From an uncultured Clostridia bacterium (GTDB lineage Bacteria; Bacillota; Clostridia; Christensenellales; UBA1242): a stretch of DNA of 8,012 nt. The DNA lies in contig CANPWT010000048.1 of the NCBI GenBank assembly GCA_947584775.1, positions 1-8,012 on the forward strand. The letters are read 5' to 3'. Under the pieces are notes generated by a model that was given only the letters and a program-made list of their open reading frames with translations, made no database searches and was not told the origin of the DNA. Shown in pieces: positions 1-6,155 of the stretch (the stretch's first letter is position 1; each line of letters opens with the position of its first letter). Made by a program: the position numbers and the translations under genes.

Positions 1-1
1 C

Positions 2-169
2 CCAACTGCGCTTGTTATTGGCAGTGAGGGCAAGGGCATTTCCCGGCTGGTTAAACAAAATTGTGATGAAATTTTATCTATCAATATGTACGGGTTGGTA
101 AATAGCCTAAACGCTTCAAACGCGGCCGCAATTGGCATTTATGAGGTGGTAAGGCAGAGGAGTAAATAA
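2..169 (+). CDS. rlmB: 23S rRNA (guanosine-2'-O)-methyltransferase, TrmH/SpoU family, C-terminal 55 residues
   Basis: The gene enters from the left edge; only its last 55 codons are present, in frame from base 2. They carry the two C-terminal SPOUT motifs of the TrmH/SpoU family: [12 protein letters not shown] (visible residues 3-14), and [18 protein letters not shown] (27-44) followed by YEVVRQR. In this family these segments form the trefoil knot that binds S-adenosylmethionine and places the 2'-OH of a ribosomal RNA nucleotide; RlmB modifies G2251 of 23S rRNA (E. coli numbering). The choice of RlmB over other SpoU methylases rests partly on position: in Bacillus, rlmB lies just upstream of sigH, as here. 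The Bacillus gene between them (rae1/yacP) is absent. The TAA stop is directly followed by the sigH start, so the genes are presumably cotranscribed. Family is secure; exact target base is inferred. Confidence 0.88.
   Translation, partial: PTALVIGSEGKGISRLVKQNCDEILSINMYGLVNSLNASNAAAIGIYEVVRQRSK
156..162 (+). promoter_or_regulatory. Ribosome binding site deciding the TTG start of sigH
   Basis: AGAGGAG lies inside the last codons of rlmB, seven bases before a TTG at 170-172. It supports initiation at TTG, the codon immediately after the rlmB stop, and no ATG lies near the beginning of this reading frame. Confidence 0.75.
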
Positions 170-757
170 TTGGAAGATATTGAAGATTTAATTCTTAAAG
201 CACAAAATAATGATGAGGACGCAACAAAAAATTTATTGCGCATTTTTAAACCCAAAGTTATAGCCATCTCGCGTGAATATTTTTTAATTGGTGCCGATTT
301 TGACGACCTTTTGCAAGAGGGCATGATTGGCTTGTACAAGGCAATAAAGGTGTACAATAAAGATAAAAACAATAATTTCAGTTCGTTTGCTTCGCTTTGC
401 ATACATAGGCAGTTGCAAAATGCGGTAAAATTAAACAACAGGAAAAAAAATTTGCCGCTGAACTCGTATTTGCCAATAAAATATTATGACGGCACAGACG
501 AGGACTATATAAACCTTGTAATAGTGGACGATAGTAGCGATATCGAGCAAAATTACATGGATAAAGAGTTAAACACGCTTTTGCTAAGCAAAATAAAAGA
601 AATTTTAACAAAGCAACAATACGCCGTATTAAAACTTTTTATTAATGGCCAAAGTTACAACTACATTGCCACAAAACTTAACATTACAACAAAAAATGTG
701 GATAATATTTTGCAGGCAATTAAAAAGAAGTTGCGCGGATTAAAAGGAGAAATTTAA
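170..757 (+). CDS. sigH: RNA polymerase sigma factor, SigH/Spo0H type
   Basis: A 195-residue sigma-70 family protein. Region 2 spans about residues 27-95. It includes the core-binding helix FDDLLQEGMIGLYKAI (44-59) and the -10 recognition segment SFASLCIHRQLQNAVK (72-87), then RKKNLPLNSY (91-100), typical of SigH. Region 4 (about 140-192) has a helix-turn-helix with SYNYIATKL and VDNILQAIKKKL (177-188), close to the SigH signature. There is no region 1.1 or 3 of the housekeeping type. In Bacillus and Clostridium SigH directs early stationary-phase, competence and sporulation genes; whether this organism sporulates cannot be judged here. Length is slightly under the usual ~210-218. The start is TTG, chosen from the AGAGGAG site upstream and the N-terminal match. 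The gene abuts rlmB and its TAA overlaps the dnaX ATG by one base, so it is within an operon rather than preceded by its own visible promoter. Confidence 0.9.
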   Translation: MEDIEDLILKAQNNDEDATKNLLRIFKPKVIAISREYFLIGADFDDLLQEGMIGLYKAIKVYNKDKNNNFSSFASLCIHRQLQNAVKLNNRKKNLPLNSYLPIKYYDGTDEDYINLVIVDDSSDIEQNYMDKELNTLLLSKIKEILTKQQYAVLKLFINGQSYNYIATKLNITTKNVDNILQAIKKKLRGLKGEI

Positions 758-2220
758 TGAATTTAGCATTGTATAGGGAATTTAGGCCAAAAACTTTTGA
801 TGAAGTTATTGGGCAAGATTACATTATAAAAACATTAAAAAATCAAATAAAATCTAACAGGTTAACGCATGCATATTTGTTTTGCGGGCCGCGTGGCACG
901 GGTAAAACCAGCACGGCAAAAATTTTTGCAAAAGCGGTTAACTGCACCCACTCGTTTGACGGCAATCCGTGCGGAATGTGCGCCGAGTGCGTGGCGTTAG
1001 GTGAGGCCAACACCGATATAATTGAAATAGACGCAGCGTCCAACAACCGCGTGGAGGAAATCCGCGACCTAAGGGAAAAGGTTAATTTTCCGCCCGTTAT
1101 TGGCAAATATAAAGTGTACATTATAGACGAAGTGCACATGCTAACCGACAGTGCCTTTAACGCACTGCTTAAAACCTTGGAAGAGCCACCTAAACATGTA
1201 ATATTTATTTTGGCAACAACCGAGGTTTACAAAATCCCTGCAACAATACTTTCCCGCGCAACAAGGTTCGATTTTAGGCTAGTGCCAATGAGCGTGTTGG
1301 TGGAACACCTTAAAAAAGTTTTTGACACTAAGGGCATCACCTATGACGAAAAAAGCCTATATTTAATTGCCAAGGCGGGCGAGGGCAGCGTTAGAGATAT
1401 GCTTTCAATTGCGGACAGTGTAGTTTCATACACGGACGGAAACTTAACCAAAGAAGCAACGGAAAAAATTATAGGTTTAAGCGATAGAGATAGCATTAAG
1501 GAAATCCTTTTAAATATTAATCAAAAAGATATAAATTCGCTGTTTATTACCATTAAAAAAAGTTTAAACATGGGCAAAAATATTCAAGTTTTGTGTAAAG
1601 AGATGGCGGATTTTATTAAAAACCTTGTTATGATAAAATCTGGCATAGAGGACTATTCTGTTTTAGACATTTTGCCGGGCGAATATAGCGATTATTTAAA
1701 CCTTGCAAACAAATTTGACATTGGGTATTTAAAACTTGCCTTTTCTAAATTTGCACAAATTGAATTGGATTTAAAATATAGTTTAAACCCAGAAAACTTG
1801 TTTGAAGCGGCCTGCCTAAGTTTAATTGAAAATGTTGGGACTGCGCCCAGCGTTCAACCAAAACCAACAGCGCAAACCAACCCCCCTGTTGCGGACAAAC
1901 CAATAAACGAAACAGAAAAATTGTGGGGCAACGTGCTTTTAAAAGTTAAGGAAAATAATCTTTTTGCGCTCGCCAATGCGCTCACCACGGTTAATAATGT
2001 TAAAAGGGCACAAAATACATTAATAATTACAACAAACGATTCAATGAGTTTTGAAATGATTGACAATAAGGATAGGCTTGATGTATTATTAAAATTAGCA
2101 AAAATGTTTGATGAAGACATTAGCGAAGTAAAAGTGGAATATGATAGTAAATATGCTTCCACGCAAGATATTAAAGATAAATTAAAGGATGCATTTAAAT
2201 CTAAAATCAGTTTTAAATAA
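757..2220 (+). CDS. dnaX: DNA polymerase III subunit gamma/tau (clamp loader ATPase)
   Basis: A 487-residue DnaX. The AAA+ module opens with LYREFRPKTFDEVIGQ (4-19). Walker A is GPRGTGKTS (44-52). The zinc-binding cysteines are C63, C72, C75 and C78, at the spacing seen in E. coli DnaX. Walker B is IIDEVHML (122-129), sensor 1 is ATT (153-155), the SRAT arginine finger is at 166-169, and sensor 2 is GSVRDML (210-216). The lid and collar domain III follows to about residue 365. A short Pro/Thr-rich linker (about 366-385) leads to a ~100-residue C-terminal tau domain. The protein opens the sliding clamp and loads it on primed DNA; the tau tail normally contacts the polymerase. The ATG overlaps the sigH stop (TAATG), with AAAGGAG seven bases upstream. 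I see no convincing programmed-frameshift signal for a separate gamma form. ybaB and recR follow, the classical dnaX-ybaB-recR order. Confidence 0.97.
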   Translation: MNLALYREFRPKTFDEVIGQDYIIKTLKNQIKSNRLTHAYLFCGPRGTGKTSTAKIFAKAVNCTHSFDGNPCGMCAECVALGEANTDIIEIDAASNNRVEEIRDLREKVNFPPVIGKYKVYIIDEVHMLTDSAFNALLKTLEEPPKHVIFILATTEVYKIPATILSRATRFDFRLVPMSVLVEHLKKVFDTKGITYDEKSLYLIAKAGEGSVRDMLSIADSVVSYTDGNLTKEATEKIIGLSDRDSIKEILLNINQKDINSLFITIKKSLNMGKNIQVLCKEMADFIKNLVMIKSGIEDYSVLDILPGEYSDYLNLANKFDIGYLKLAFSKFAQIELDLKYSLNPENLFEAACLSLIENVGTAPSVQPKPTAQTNPPVADKPINETEKLWGNVLLKVKENNLFALANALTTVNNVKRAQNTLIITTNDSMSFEMIDNKDRLDVLLKLAKMFDEDISEVKVEYDSKYASTQDIKDKLKDAFKSKISFK

Positions 2221-2231
2221 AAGGAGTATTT

Positions 2232-2573
2232 ATGGCATATCACGGTAATTTTGGTGGCGGCTTTGGTGGCGGCATGAACATGAACGCACTTATGCAACAA
2301 GCCAAAAAAATGCAAGAACAAATGTTAAAAGCGCAAGAGGAACTTGAAAATGCGGTTGTAGTTGGCAAGGCCGGGGGCGATATGGTTGAAGTTACCATGA
2401 CCGGCAAAAAGGAAATCACCTCTATAAAACTAAACAAAGCGGCGGTAGACCCAGACGATATTGAAATGCTAGAAGATTTAATTTTGGTTGCCATTAAGGA
2501 TGCAACTGCAAAGGCGGACGAACTAAGCAAAGATAAAATGGGTGCTATGGGCGGCCTTGGCGGATTGATGTAA
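2232..2573 (+). CDS. ybaB: YbaB/EbfC family nucleoid-associated protein
   Basis: A 113-residue member of the YbaB/EbfC DNA-binding family, which forms small dimers that bind DNA as a nucleoid-associated protein. Visible features are a Gly/Phe-rich start (GGGFGGGMN, residues 8-16), a long amphipathic helix MQQAKKMQEQMLKAQEEL (21-38), then the family core with GGDMVEVTMTGKKEI (48-62), DPDDIEMLEDLI (73-84) and a Gly/Met-rich tail. The N-terminus is glycine-rich and slightly longer than in many homologues. An internal start at Met15 or Met17 is conceivable, but AAGGAG five bases before the first ATG favours the longer form. It lies 11 bp after dnaX, and its TAA shares a base with the recR ATG. 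The dnaX-ybaB-recR linkage suggests a role tied to replication or recombination, although the family's precise job is unsettled. Confidence 0.95.
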   Translation: MAYHGNFGGGFGGGMNMNALMQQAKKMQEQMLKAQEELENAVVVGKAGGDMVEVTMTGKKEITSIKLNKAAVDPDDIEMLEDLILVAIKDATAKADELSKDKMGAMGGLGGLM

Positions 2574-3166
2574 TGAACCAAATTGAAGCACTAGAAAGAT
2601 TAATAAACCAGTTTACAAAATTGCCCGCAGTTGGCAAAAAAACGGCGCAGAGATACGCTTACTTTTTGCTTACTATGAACGAGGCAGATGTGCAAGAATT
2701 TGCAACAAGTATTTTGGAGGCAAAACAAAAAGTGCACTACTGCAAAATTTGCGCCAATTTTACCGATAAAGAAATTTGCGATATTTGCGCTAAACCCAAC
2801 AAAGATAAAATTATTTGTGTGGTTAAAGAGCCAAAAGATGTTTTGGCCATGGAAAAGGTTAAAGATTTTAGTGGCAGTTTCCATGTTTTGCATGGCGTTA
2901 TAAATCCGCTGGAAAATAAAGGCCCTAACGACATTAATTTGCGCTCGCTTTTATCCCGCGTTAAAGACGAGCAAATTGCCGAGGTTATTGTGGCCACAAA
3001 TCCGGACGTGGAGGGCGAGGCAACAGCAATTTATATTGCAAATTTGTTAAAACCGCTTGGCGTAAAAGTTACCCGCCTTGCGCAGGGCGTATCTATGGGT
3101 AGCGAACTTGAATATACCGATGCCGTAACCTTATCTCGCGCAATAAATTCTAGAAGGGAAATGTAA
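2573..3166 (+). CDS. recR: Recombination mediator protein RecR
   Basis: A 197-residue RecR, the usual length. Domains in order: an N-terminal helix-hairpin-helix with FTKLPAVGKKTAQRYA (14-29); a four-cysteine zinc site with C57, C60, C69 and C72; a Toprim domain (about 80-174) with the conserved acidic residue in VVKEPKDV (E86) and ATNPDVEGEATA (141-152); and the C-terminal motif GSELEYTDAVTLSRAI (176-191). HGVINPLENKGPNDI (107-121) is also typical. RecR forms ring-like oligomers and with RecO/RecF helps load RecA at single-stranded gaps. The ATG overlaps the ybaB stop (TAATG). No good Shine-Dalgarno lies at normal distance, so translation is probably coupled to ybaB. Part of the stop codon lies within the terminator hairpin. 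Unlike B. subtilis, no yaaL-bofA genes follow. Confidence 0.96.
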   Translation: MNQIEALERLINQFTKLPAVGKKTAQRYAYFLLTMNEADVQEFATSILEAKQKVHYCKICANFTDKEICDICAKPNKDKIICVVKEPKDVLAMEKVKDFSGSFHVLHGVINPLENKGPNDINLRSLLSRVKDEQIAEVIVATNPDVEGEATAIYIANLLKPLGVKVTRLAQGVSMGSELEYTDAVTLSRAINSRREM

Positions 3167-3190
3167 GTTAGTGTAACGCTAACTTTTTTT
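3165..3190 (+). terminator. Intrinsic terminator of the rlmB-sigH-dnaX-ybaB-recR operon
   Basis: AAGTTAGTG (3165-3173) pairs with CGCTAACTT (3177-3185) with one T-G wobble, giving a nine-pair stem and a TAA triloop. The downstream arm runs into seven Ts (3184-3190). The stem uses the last two bases of the recR stop codon, so there is essentially no 3' untranslated spacer. Confidence 0.88.
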
Positions 3191-3230
3191 ACCTAAAATA
3201 GAGAAAGAGCGCATATTAATAAATTATAAG

Positions 3231-3259
3231 TTGACAATTATTATTTGTTAAGTTAAAAT
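3231..3259 (+). promoter_or_regulatory. Sigma-A promoter of the glycosyltransferase operon
   Basis: A perfect TTGACA -35 (3231-3236), a 17-bp spacer and TAAAAT -10 (3254-3259). The predicted transcription start is near 3266, only about nine bases before the ATG at 3275. The ribosome-binding sequence AGGTGA (3266-3271) would sit at the very 5' end of the message. Confidence 0.85.
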
Positions 3260-3274
3260 AAATTTAGGTGACTG

Positions 3275-4375
3275 ATGAAAAAAATTATGATTTTAACAGC
3301 CGACAAAACCGGCAACGGGCATAGGGTAACGGCTAACGCAATTGGAAAAGGGCTAGTTGGCATGGGCTACGATGTTAAAAAAGTTCAATGCTTTAAAACC
3401 ATGGGCAAATTGGGCGAAAGTATGGAAAACTCGTATATTCCAATAACCACCAAACACCCAGGCGTTTGGAAAATTGCCCACAGTTTTACTCAAATTTTCC
3501 CTGGCCTAATGCATTGGTTTATTTACCAAAAATGTAAAAAACAAATGCTAAATCAAATTTTAGCCTACCAGCCAGATTTAATTATTTCTGTTCACTGCAT
3601 GTTTACAAAAGCAATAACTAAATTGCTTAAAAAAAACAAATTGAATATTCCTTTTATGATAGACGTGGTGGACCTTGTTAACCCACCCGTGGTTTGGCGA
3701 GATAAAAGCGCTACAACCACCTTTGTTCCCACCGCGCTTGTTAAGGAGCAATACATAAAATTGGGCTTTGATGCCAACAAATTGGTGGTTTCCGGCTTTC
3801 CAATTAGAAAAGATATAATCAGGCCAAAAACGCCAAAACAAATAACGGACAAAGTTAATATTTTGCTTGTAAATCCGTCCATAAACATAAAAAAGAACAT
3901 CCAATTTGTTAAAGAATGCAGCCAAATTAAAAGCGCAAATGTAACAATTGTTTGCGGCCTAGATAAGGATTTATTTAACAAATTAACAAGCATTCAACAA
4001 TCCGACCCACAATTAAAATCCGTTCAAATTTTGGGCTTTGTAACTAATATGAACGAACTGCTTGCCTCCTGCCACATATTGCTAACAAAGGCGGGGCCAA
4101 ACATGCTTATGGAGGGCATTTTAAGTGGCTCGTGCATAGTGGTCACCGACCACATCCCCGGGCAGGAAGCACATAATCATGAGCATATAACATTAAATAA
4201 TTTTGGGGCAAGGTGCGAAAACCCTAAAAAGATTAAAGCCACCATAGAGAGCATTATATCTAGCGGCAAAATCAACACTTACTTTAAAAACACACAACAA
4301 GCAACTTGCTTGGATGGGGCGGAAATAATATCAAACCACATCAATAATTATTTAAATGCAACAGAAAAAAATTAA
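3275..4375 (+). CDS. GT28-family glycosyltransferase, MGDG synthase/UgtP-like
   Basis: A 366-residue protein of the MGDG-synthase/UgtP type. The N-terminal domain begins MKKIMILTA and has a glycine/histidine motif TGNGHRVTANAI (12-23), the counterpart of the GxGH acceptor/lipid-side loop. PDLIISVHCMFTKAI (100-114) is another family landmark. The C-terminal half has the nucleotide-sugar binding signature: ILGFVTNM (252-259), TKAGPNMLMEGILSG (271-285) and IPGQE (294-298), as in MurG and UgtP. Such enzymes transfer hexose from a UDP-sugar to diacylglycerol at the inner face of the membrane; the sugar and acceptor cannot be read from the sequence. There is no signal peptide or clear membrane helix, fitting a peripheral enzyme. 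It is first in a two-gene operon with a GT2 enzyme 16 bp downstream. The start has AGGTGA only three bases upstream; an in-frame ATG at 3287 is a less likely alternative. MurG itself is unlikely because its usual motifs differ and cell-wall neighbours are missing. Confidence 0.85.
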   Translation: MKKIMILTADKTGNGHRVTANAIGKGLVGMGYDVKKVQCFKTMGKLGESMENSYIPITTKHPGVWKIAHSFTQIFPGLMHWFIYQKCKKQMLNQILAYQPDLIISVHCMFTKAITKLLKKNKLNIPFMIDVVDLVNPPVVWRDKSATTTFVPTALVKEQYIKLGFDANKLVVSGFPIRKDIIRPKTPKQITDKVNILLVNPSINIKKNIQFVKECSQIKSANVTIVCGLDKDLFNKLTSIQQSDPQLKSVQILGFVTNMNELLASCHILLTKAGPNMLMEGILSGSCIVVTDHIPGQEAHNHEHITLNNFGARCENPKKIKATIESIISSGKINTYFKNTQQATCLDGAEIISNHINNYLNATEKN

Positions 4376-4391
4376 TTTCCTTGGAGGGTAA

Positions 4392-5708
4392 ATGAATTAC
4401 GCAGACATTACAAATCTTGTTTTTAACATAATAACCACATTAGTTTCATTGTTATATGTGCATTTTATCATATTTGGCATAGTGGGCATTTTTGCCAAAA
4501 AAACCTACCCAAAAGCCAAAGTTAAGCACAAATATGGGTTAATAATTCCCGCCAGGAATGAAGAAAAAGTTGTGGGCAATTTAATAAAAAGCATACAAAA
4601 AAGCAACTATCCGCAAGATAAACTTCAAATTTTTGTAATTGCGCATAACTGCACAGATAAAACGGCAGAAATTTGCCGCAGCCTTGGCGCAACCGTTTAT
4701 GAATACAACAACCCTAACGAGTGCACGATGGGCTATGCGTTTAGATATCTGTTCGATTGCATTAAAAAAGATTGGGGCATAAAAAGTTACGATGGTTTCT
4801 TCCTATTCAATGCAGATAACATTGTAAGCAGCGATTATTTTGACAAAATGAACGATGCCTTTGATGCTTGCGGCGGCAAAGATGTTATAACCTCGTTTAG
4901 AAATTCTAAAAACTTTGGCTCGAATGTTATGAGCGGGCTATACGGCATGTATTTTGCCTACGGTTGCAGGTACGAAATGCTTGGCAGAACAGCGCTAAAT
5001 TGTTCAACTCGTGTTTCGGGCACAGGCTATGTTATAAATTCCGACATTGTTAAGGACGGTTGGCCATACGTAACCCTAACTGAGGATTGGGAATTTTCTG
5101 CCGACCAAATTATTCAGGGCAAAAAAATAAAATTTTGCAACGATGCAGTGTTTTACGACGAGCAACCAACCTCGTTTAAAGTTATGTGGAGGCAAAGGGT
5201 AAGGTGGCAAAAAGGCCATTTGCTAGTTTGCAAAACACGGCTTAAAGATTTAGTTAAACATATTTTTGCAAAGGGCTCTAACAAAGTTTCCACTTACGAT
5301 TACACCGCAAATATTTTGCCATTTTGTTTAATATTTTTATTCTTGTGGCTAGCACAATTTGCAATGTTGTTGTTTTCGCCTCTGTTTGGTATCCCGCTCG
5401 GGCCAGTCATGCTAAACCTGTTTAAAAGCCTGGGGTGGACGCTGCTTACAAGTTATATAACGCTTGCCTTGTCTACAATTTTGTTGTTTATATTAGAAAG
5501 AAAAAGAATAAAAAATGTTTCATTTATAAAAAAAGTTGCCATCGTTTTGTTGTTCCCAATATTCATGGGTCTGCAATTCCCAATAGATGTGGTGGCGCTG
5601 TTTAGCAGAAACCTAACTTGGAAAACAATTCCGCACACCGACACAACAAGCGTGGAAATGCTTTCGGACAACAAAACAGAAACCATTGAAACAAAGGATG
5701 AAATGTAG
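4392..5708 (+). CDS. Membrane-anchored family 2 glycosyltransferase
   Basis: A 438-residue GT2 enzyme with one N-terminal membrane segment (about 8-34), a cytoplasmic GT-A domain and three C-terminal membrane segments (about 308-331, 346-368, 379-403). Motifs: IIPARNEE (51-58), AHNCTDKT (84-91), a DxD-position motif FNADN (139-143), the TED base motif in LTEDWEFS (229-236), and QRVRW (268-272), the QxxRW signature of processive, membrane-embedded GT2 enzymes. Two positions differ from the common pattern: ADNxTD reads AHNCTD, and the first Asp of DxD is Asn140, while Asp142 is kept. Family knowledge says the fold uses a UDP- or GDP-sugar with a divalent metal; the product is unknown. The tail is hydrophilic and rich in Thr, Glu and Asp. 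GGAGGG lies three bases before the ATG. It is probably cotranscribed with the GT28 gene 16 bp upstream, so a shared glycolipid or glycan product is plausible. Confidence 0.87.
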   Translation: MNYADITNLVFNIITTLVSLLYVHFIIFGIVGIFAKKTYPKAKVKHKYGLIIPARNEEKVVGNLIKSIQKSNYPQDKLQIFVIAHNCTDKTAEICRSLGATVYEYNNPNECTMGYAFRYLFDCIKKDWGIKSYDGFFLFNADNIVSSDYFDKMNDAFDACGGKDVITSFRNSKNFGSNVMSGLYGMYFAYGCRYEMLGRTALNCSTRVSGTGYVINSDIVKDGWPYVTLTEDWEFSADQIIQGKKIKFCNDAVFYDEQPTSFKVMWRQRVRWQKGHLLVCKTRLKDLVKHIFAKGSNKVSTYDYTANILPFCLIFLFLWLAQFAMLLFSPLFGIPLGPVMLNLFKSLGWTLLTSYITLALSTILLFILERKRIKNVSFIKKVAIVLLFPIFMGLQFPIDVVALFSRNLTWKTIPHTDTTSVEMLSDNKTETIETKDEM

Positions 5709-5711
5709 TGT

Positions 5712-5997
5712 ATGAGGGAGACCGCAAAGTTCTCCCTCATTACTCCTACTCCGCAAGGAAATAAAATTTATATATACGAATAGGGGACAACCCAGGGTTT
5801 TCCCTCATTACTCCTTTTCCTGTAAGGAATAAATTTTTTGAAGAGGGAGACCGCAAAGTTCTCCCTCATTGCTCCTACTCCACGTCACAAACTGCATTCT
5901 TGCTTATTTGCTCAAGCATTCGCAAATTACGCCTTCACTTGTTTGCTCCTTAAAACTTTTAGTTTCGCGGGGACCACGTAAAATGTTCTCCCTCATT
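5712..5997. repeat. Cluster of four imperfect GAGGGAGACC...TCTCCCTCATT intergenic repeats
   Basis: TCCCTCATT recurs at 5733, 5801, 5862 and 5989, each time preceded by a purine-rich GGGGA or GAGGGAGA segment. Copies 1 (5714-5752) and 3 (5843-5881) match over 39 bases with one difference. Copies 2 (about 5782-5834) and 4 (5969-5997) are diverged, and copies 1 and 2 both end in a similar AAGGAA-TAAA segment. The best copy contains a perfect ten-pair inverted repeat, ATGAGGGAGA (5712-5721) with TCTCCCTCAT (5731-5740), starting three bases after the GT2 stop codon. There is no T-run after it, so it does not look like an ordinary terminator. No coding sequence is convincing in this 447-bp gap. Similar short CCTC/GAGG repeats are scattered between genes in many gut Clostridia, as I recall; a dispersed non-coding repeat family is the likeliest reading. 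Confidence 0.75.
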
Positions 5998-6022
5998 TAT
6001 TTAAAATGTAAATATTTTATAA

Positions 6023-6115
6023 GAGATTCACACGTGCGCTATATCGCTTAGTCGGAATGACAGGTTAAAGTCTGTTTTGTCATACCGAGCGAGTGGGACG
6101 AGTCGAGTGTATCTC
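6023..6115. repeat. ~93-bp imperfect palindrome (MITE-like or REP-like dispersed repeat)
   Basis: The left arm (6023-6062) begins GAGATTCACAC and ends GTCGGAATGACA. The right arm (6078-6115) begins TGTCATACCGAG and ends GTGTATCTC. The outer 9-10 and inner 11 positions of the arms are complementary apart from single mismatches or gaps, and the arm middles have diverged. The inner ends resemble the TCATTCCGAGCG-type dispersed palindromes known in many bacterial genomes. No transposase is present, so any mobility would be in trans. Confidence 0.68.
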
Positions 6116-6140
6116 GCGCTTTTCAAGGCGTCTTTTTTTT
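6116..6140 (+). terminator. Possible weak terminator next to the palindrome
   Basis: GCGC (6116-6119) can pair with GCGT (6128-6131) around an eight-base loop, followed by C and eight Ts (6133-6140). The stem is short. It could end transcripts running out of the GT2 gene through the repeat region, perhaps with the larger palindrome just upstream. It is the only T-tract candidate in this gap. Confidence 0.3.
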
Positions 6141-6155
6141 GCGGTTTTCCTTATA

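Noticed and set aside
1551..1565. A7G run in dnaX as a programmed frameshift site for a gamma product.
   Set aside because: It falls at codons 267-268, too early for a functional gamma that needs the domain III collar. The phase (ATT AAA AAA AGT) is not the X XXY YYZ heptamer, and there is no obvious downstream stimulatory hairpin.
1854..2321. Minus-strand 155-codon frame opposite dnaX and ybaB.
   Set aside because: It crosses the end of one real gene and the start of another, has no family resemblance and is explained as a codon-composition shadow.
5712..5740. The ten-pair inverted repeat after the GT2 stop codon as an intrinsic terminator.
   Set aside because: It is not followed by a T-run on either strand, and the same sequence recurs at 5843 as part of a repeat family.
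5869..6051. A 60-codon ORF in the repeat region.
   Set aside because: It starts inside a TCCCTCATT repeat, has no ribosome binding site, spans two repeat copies and ends in the palindrome; composition does not look coding.
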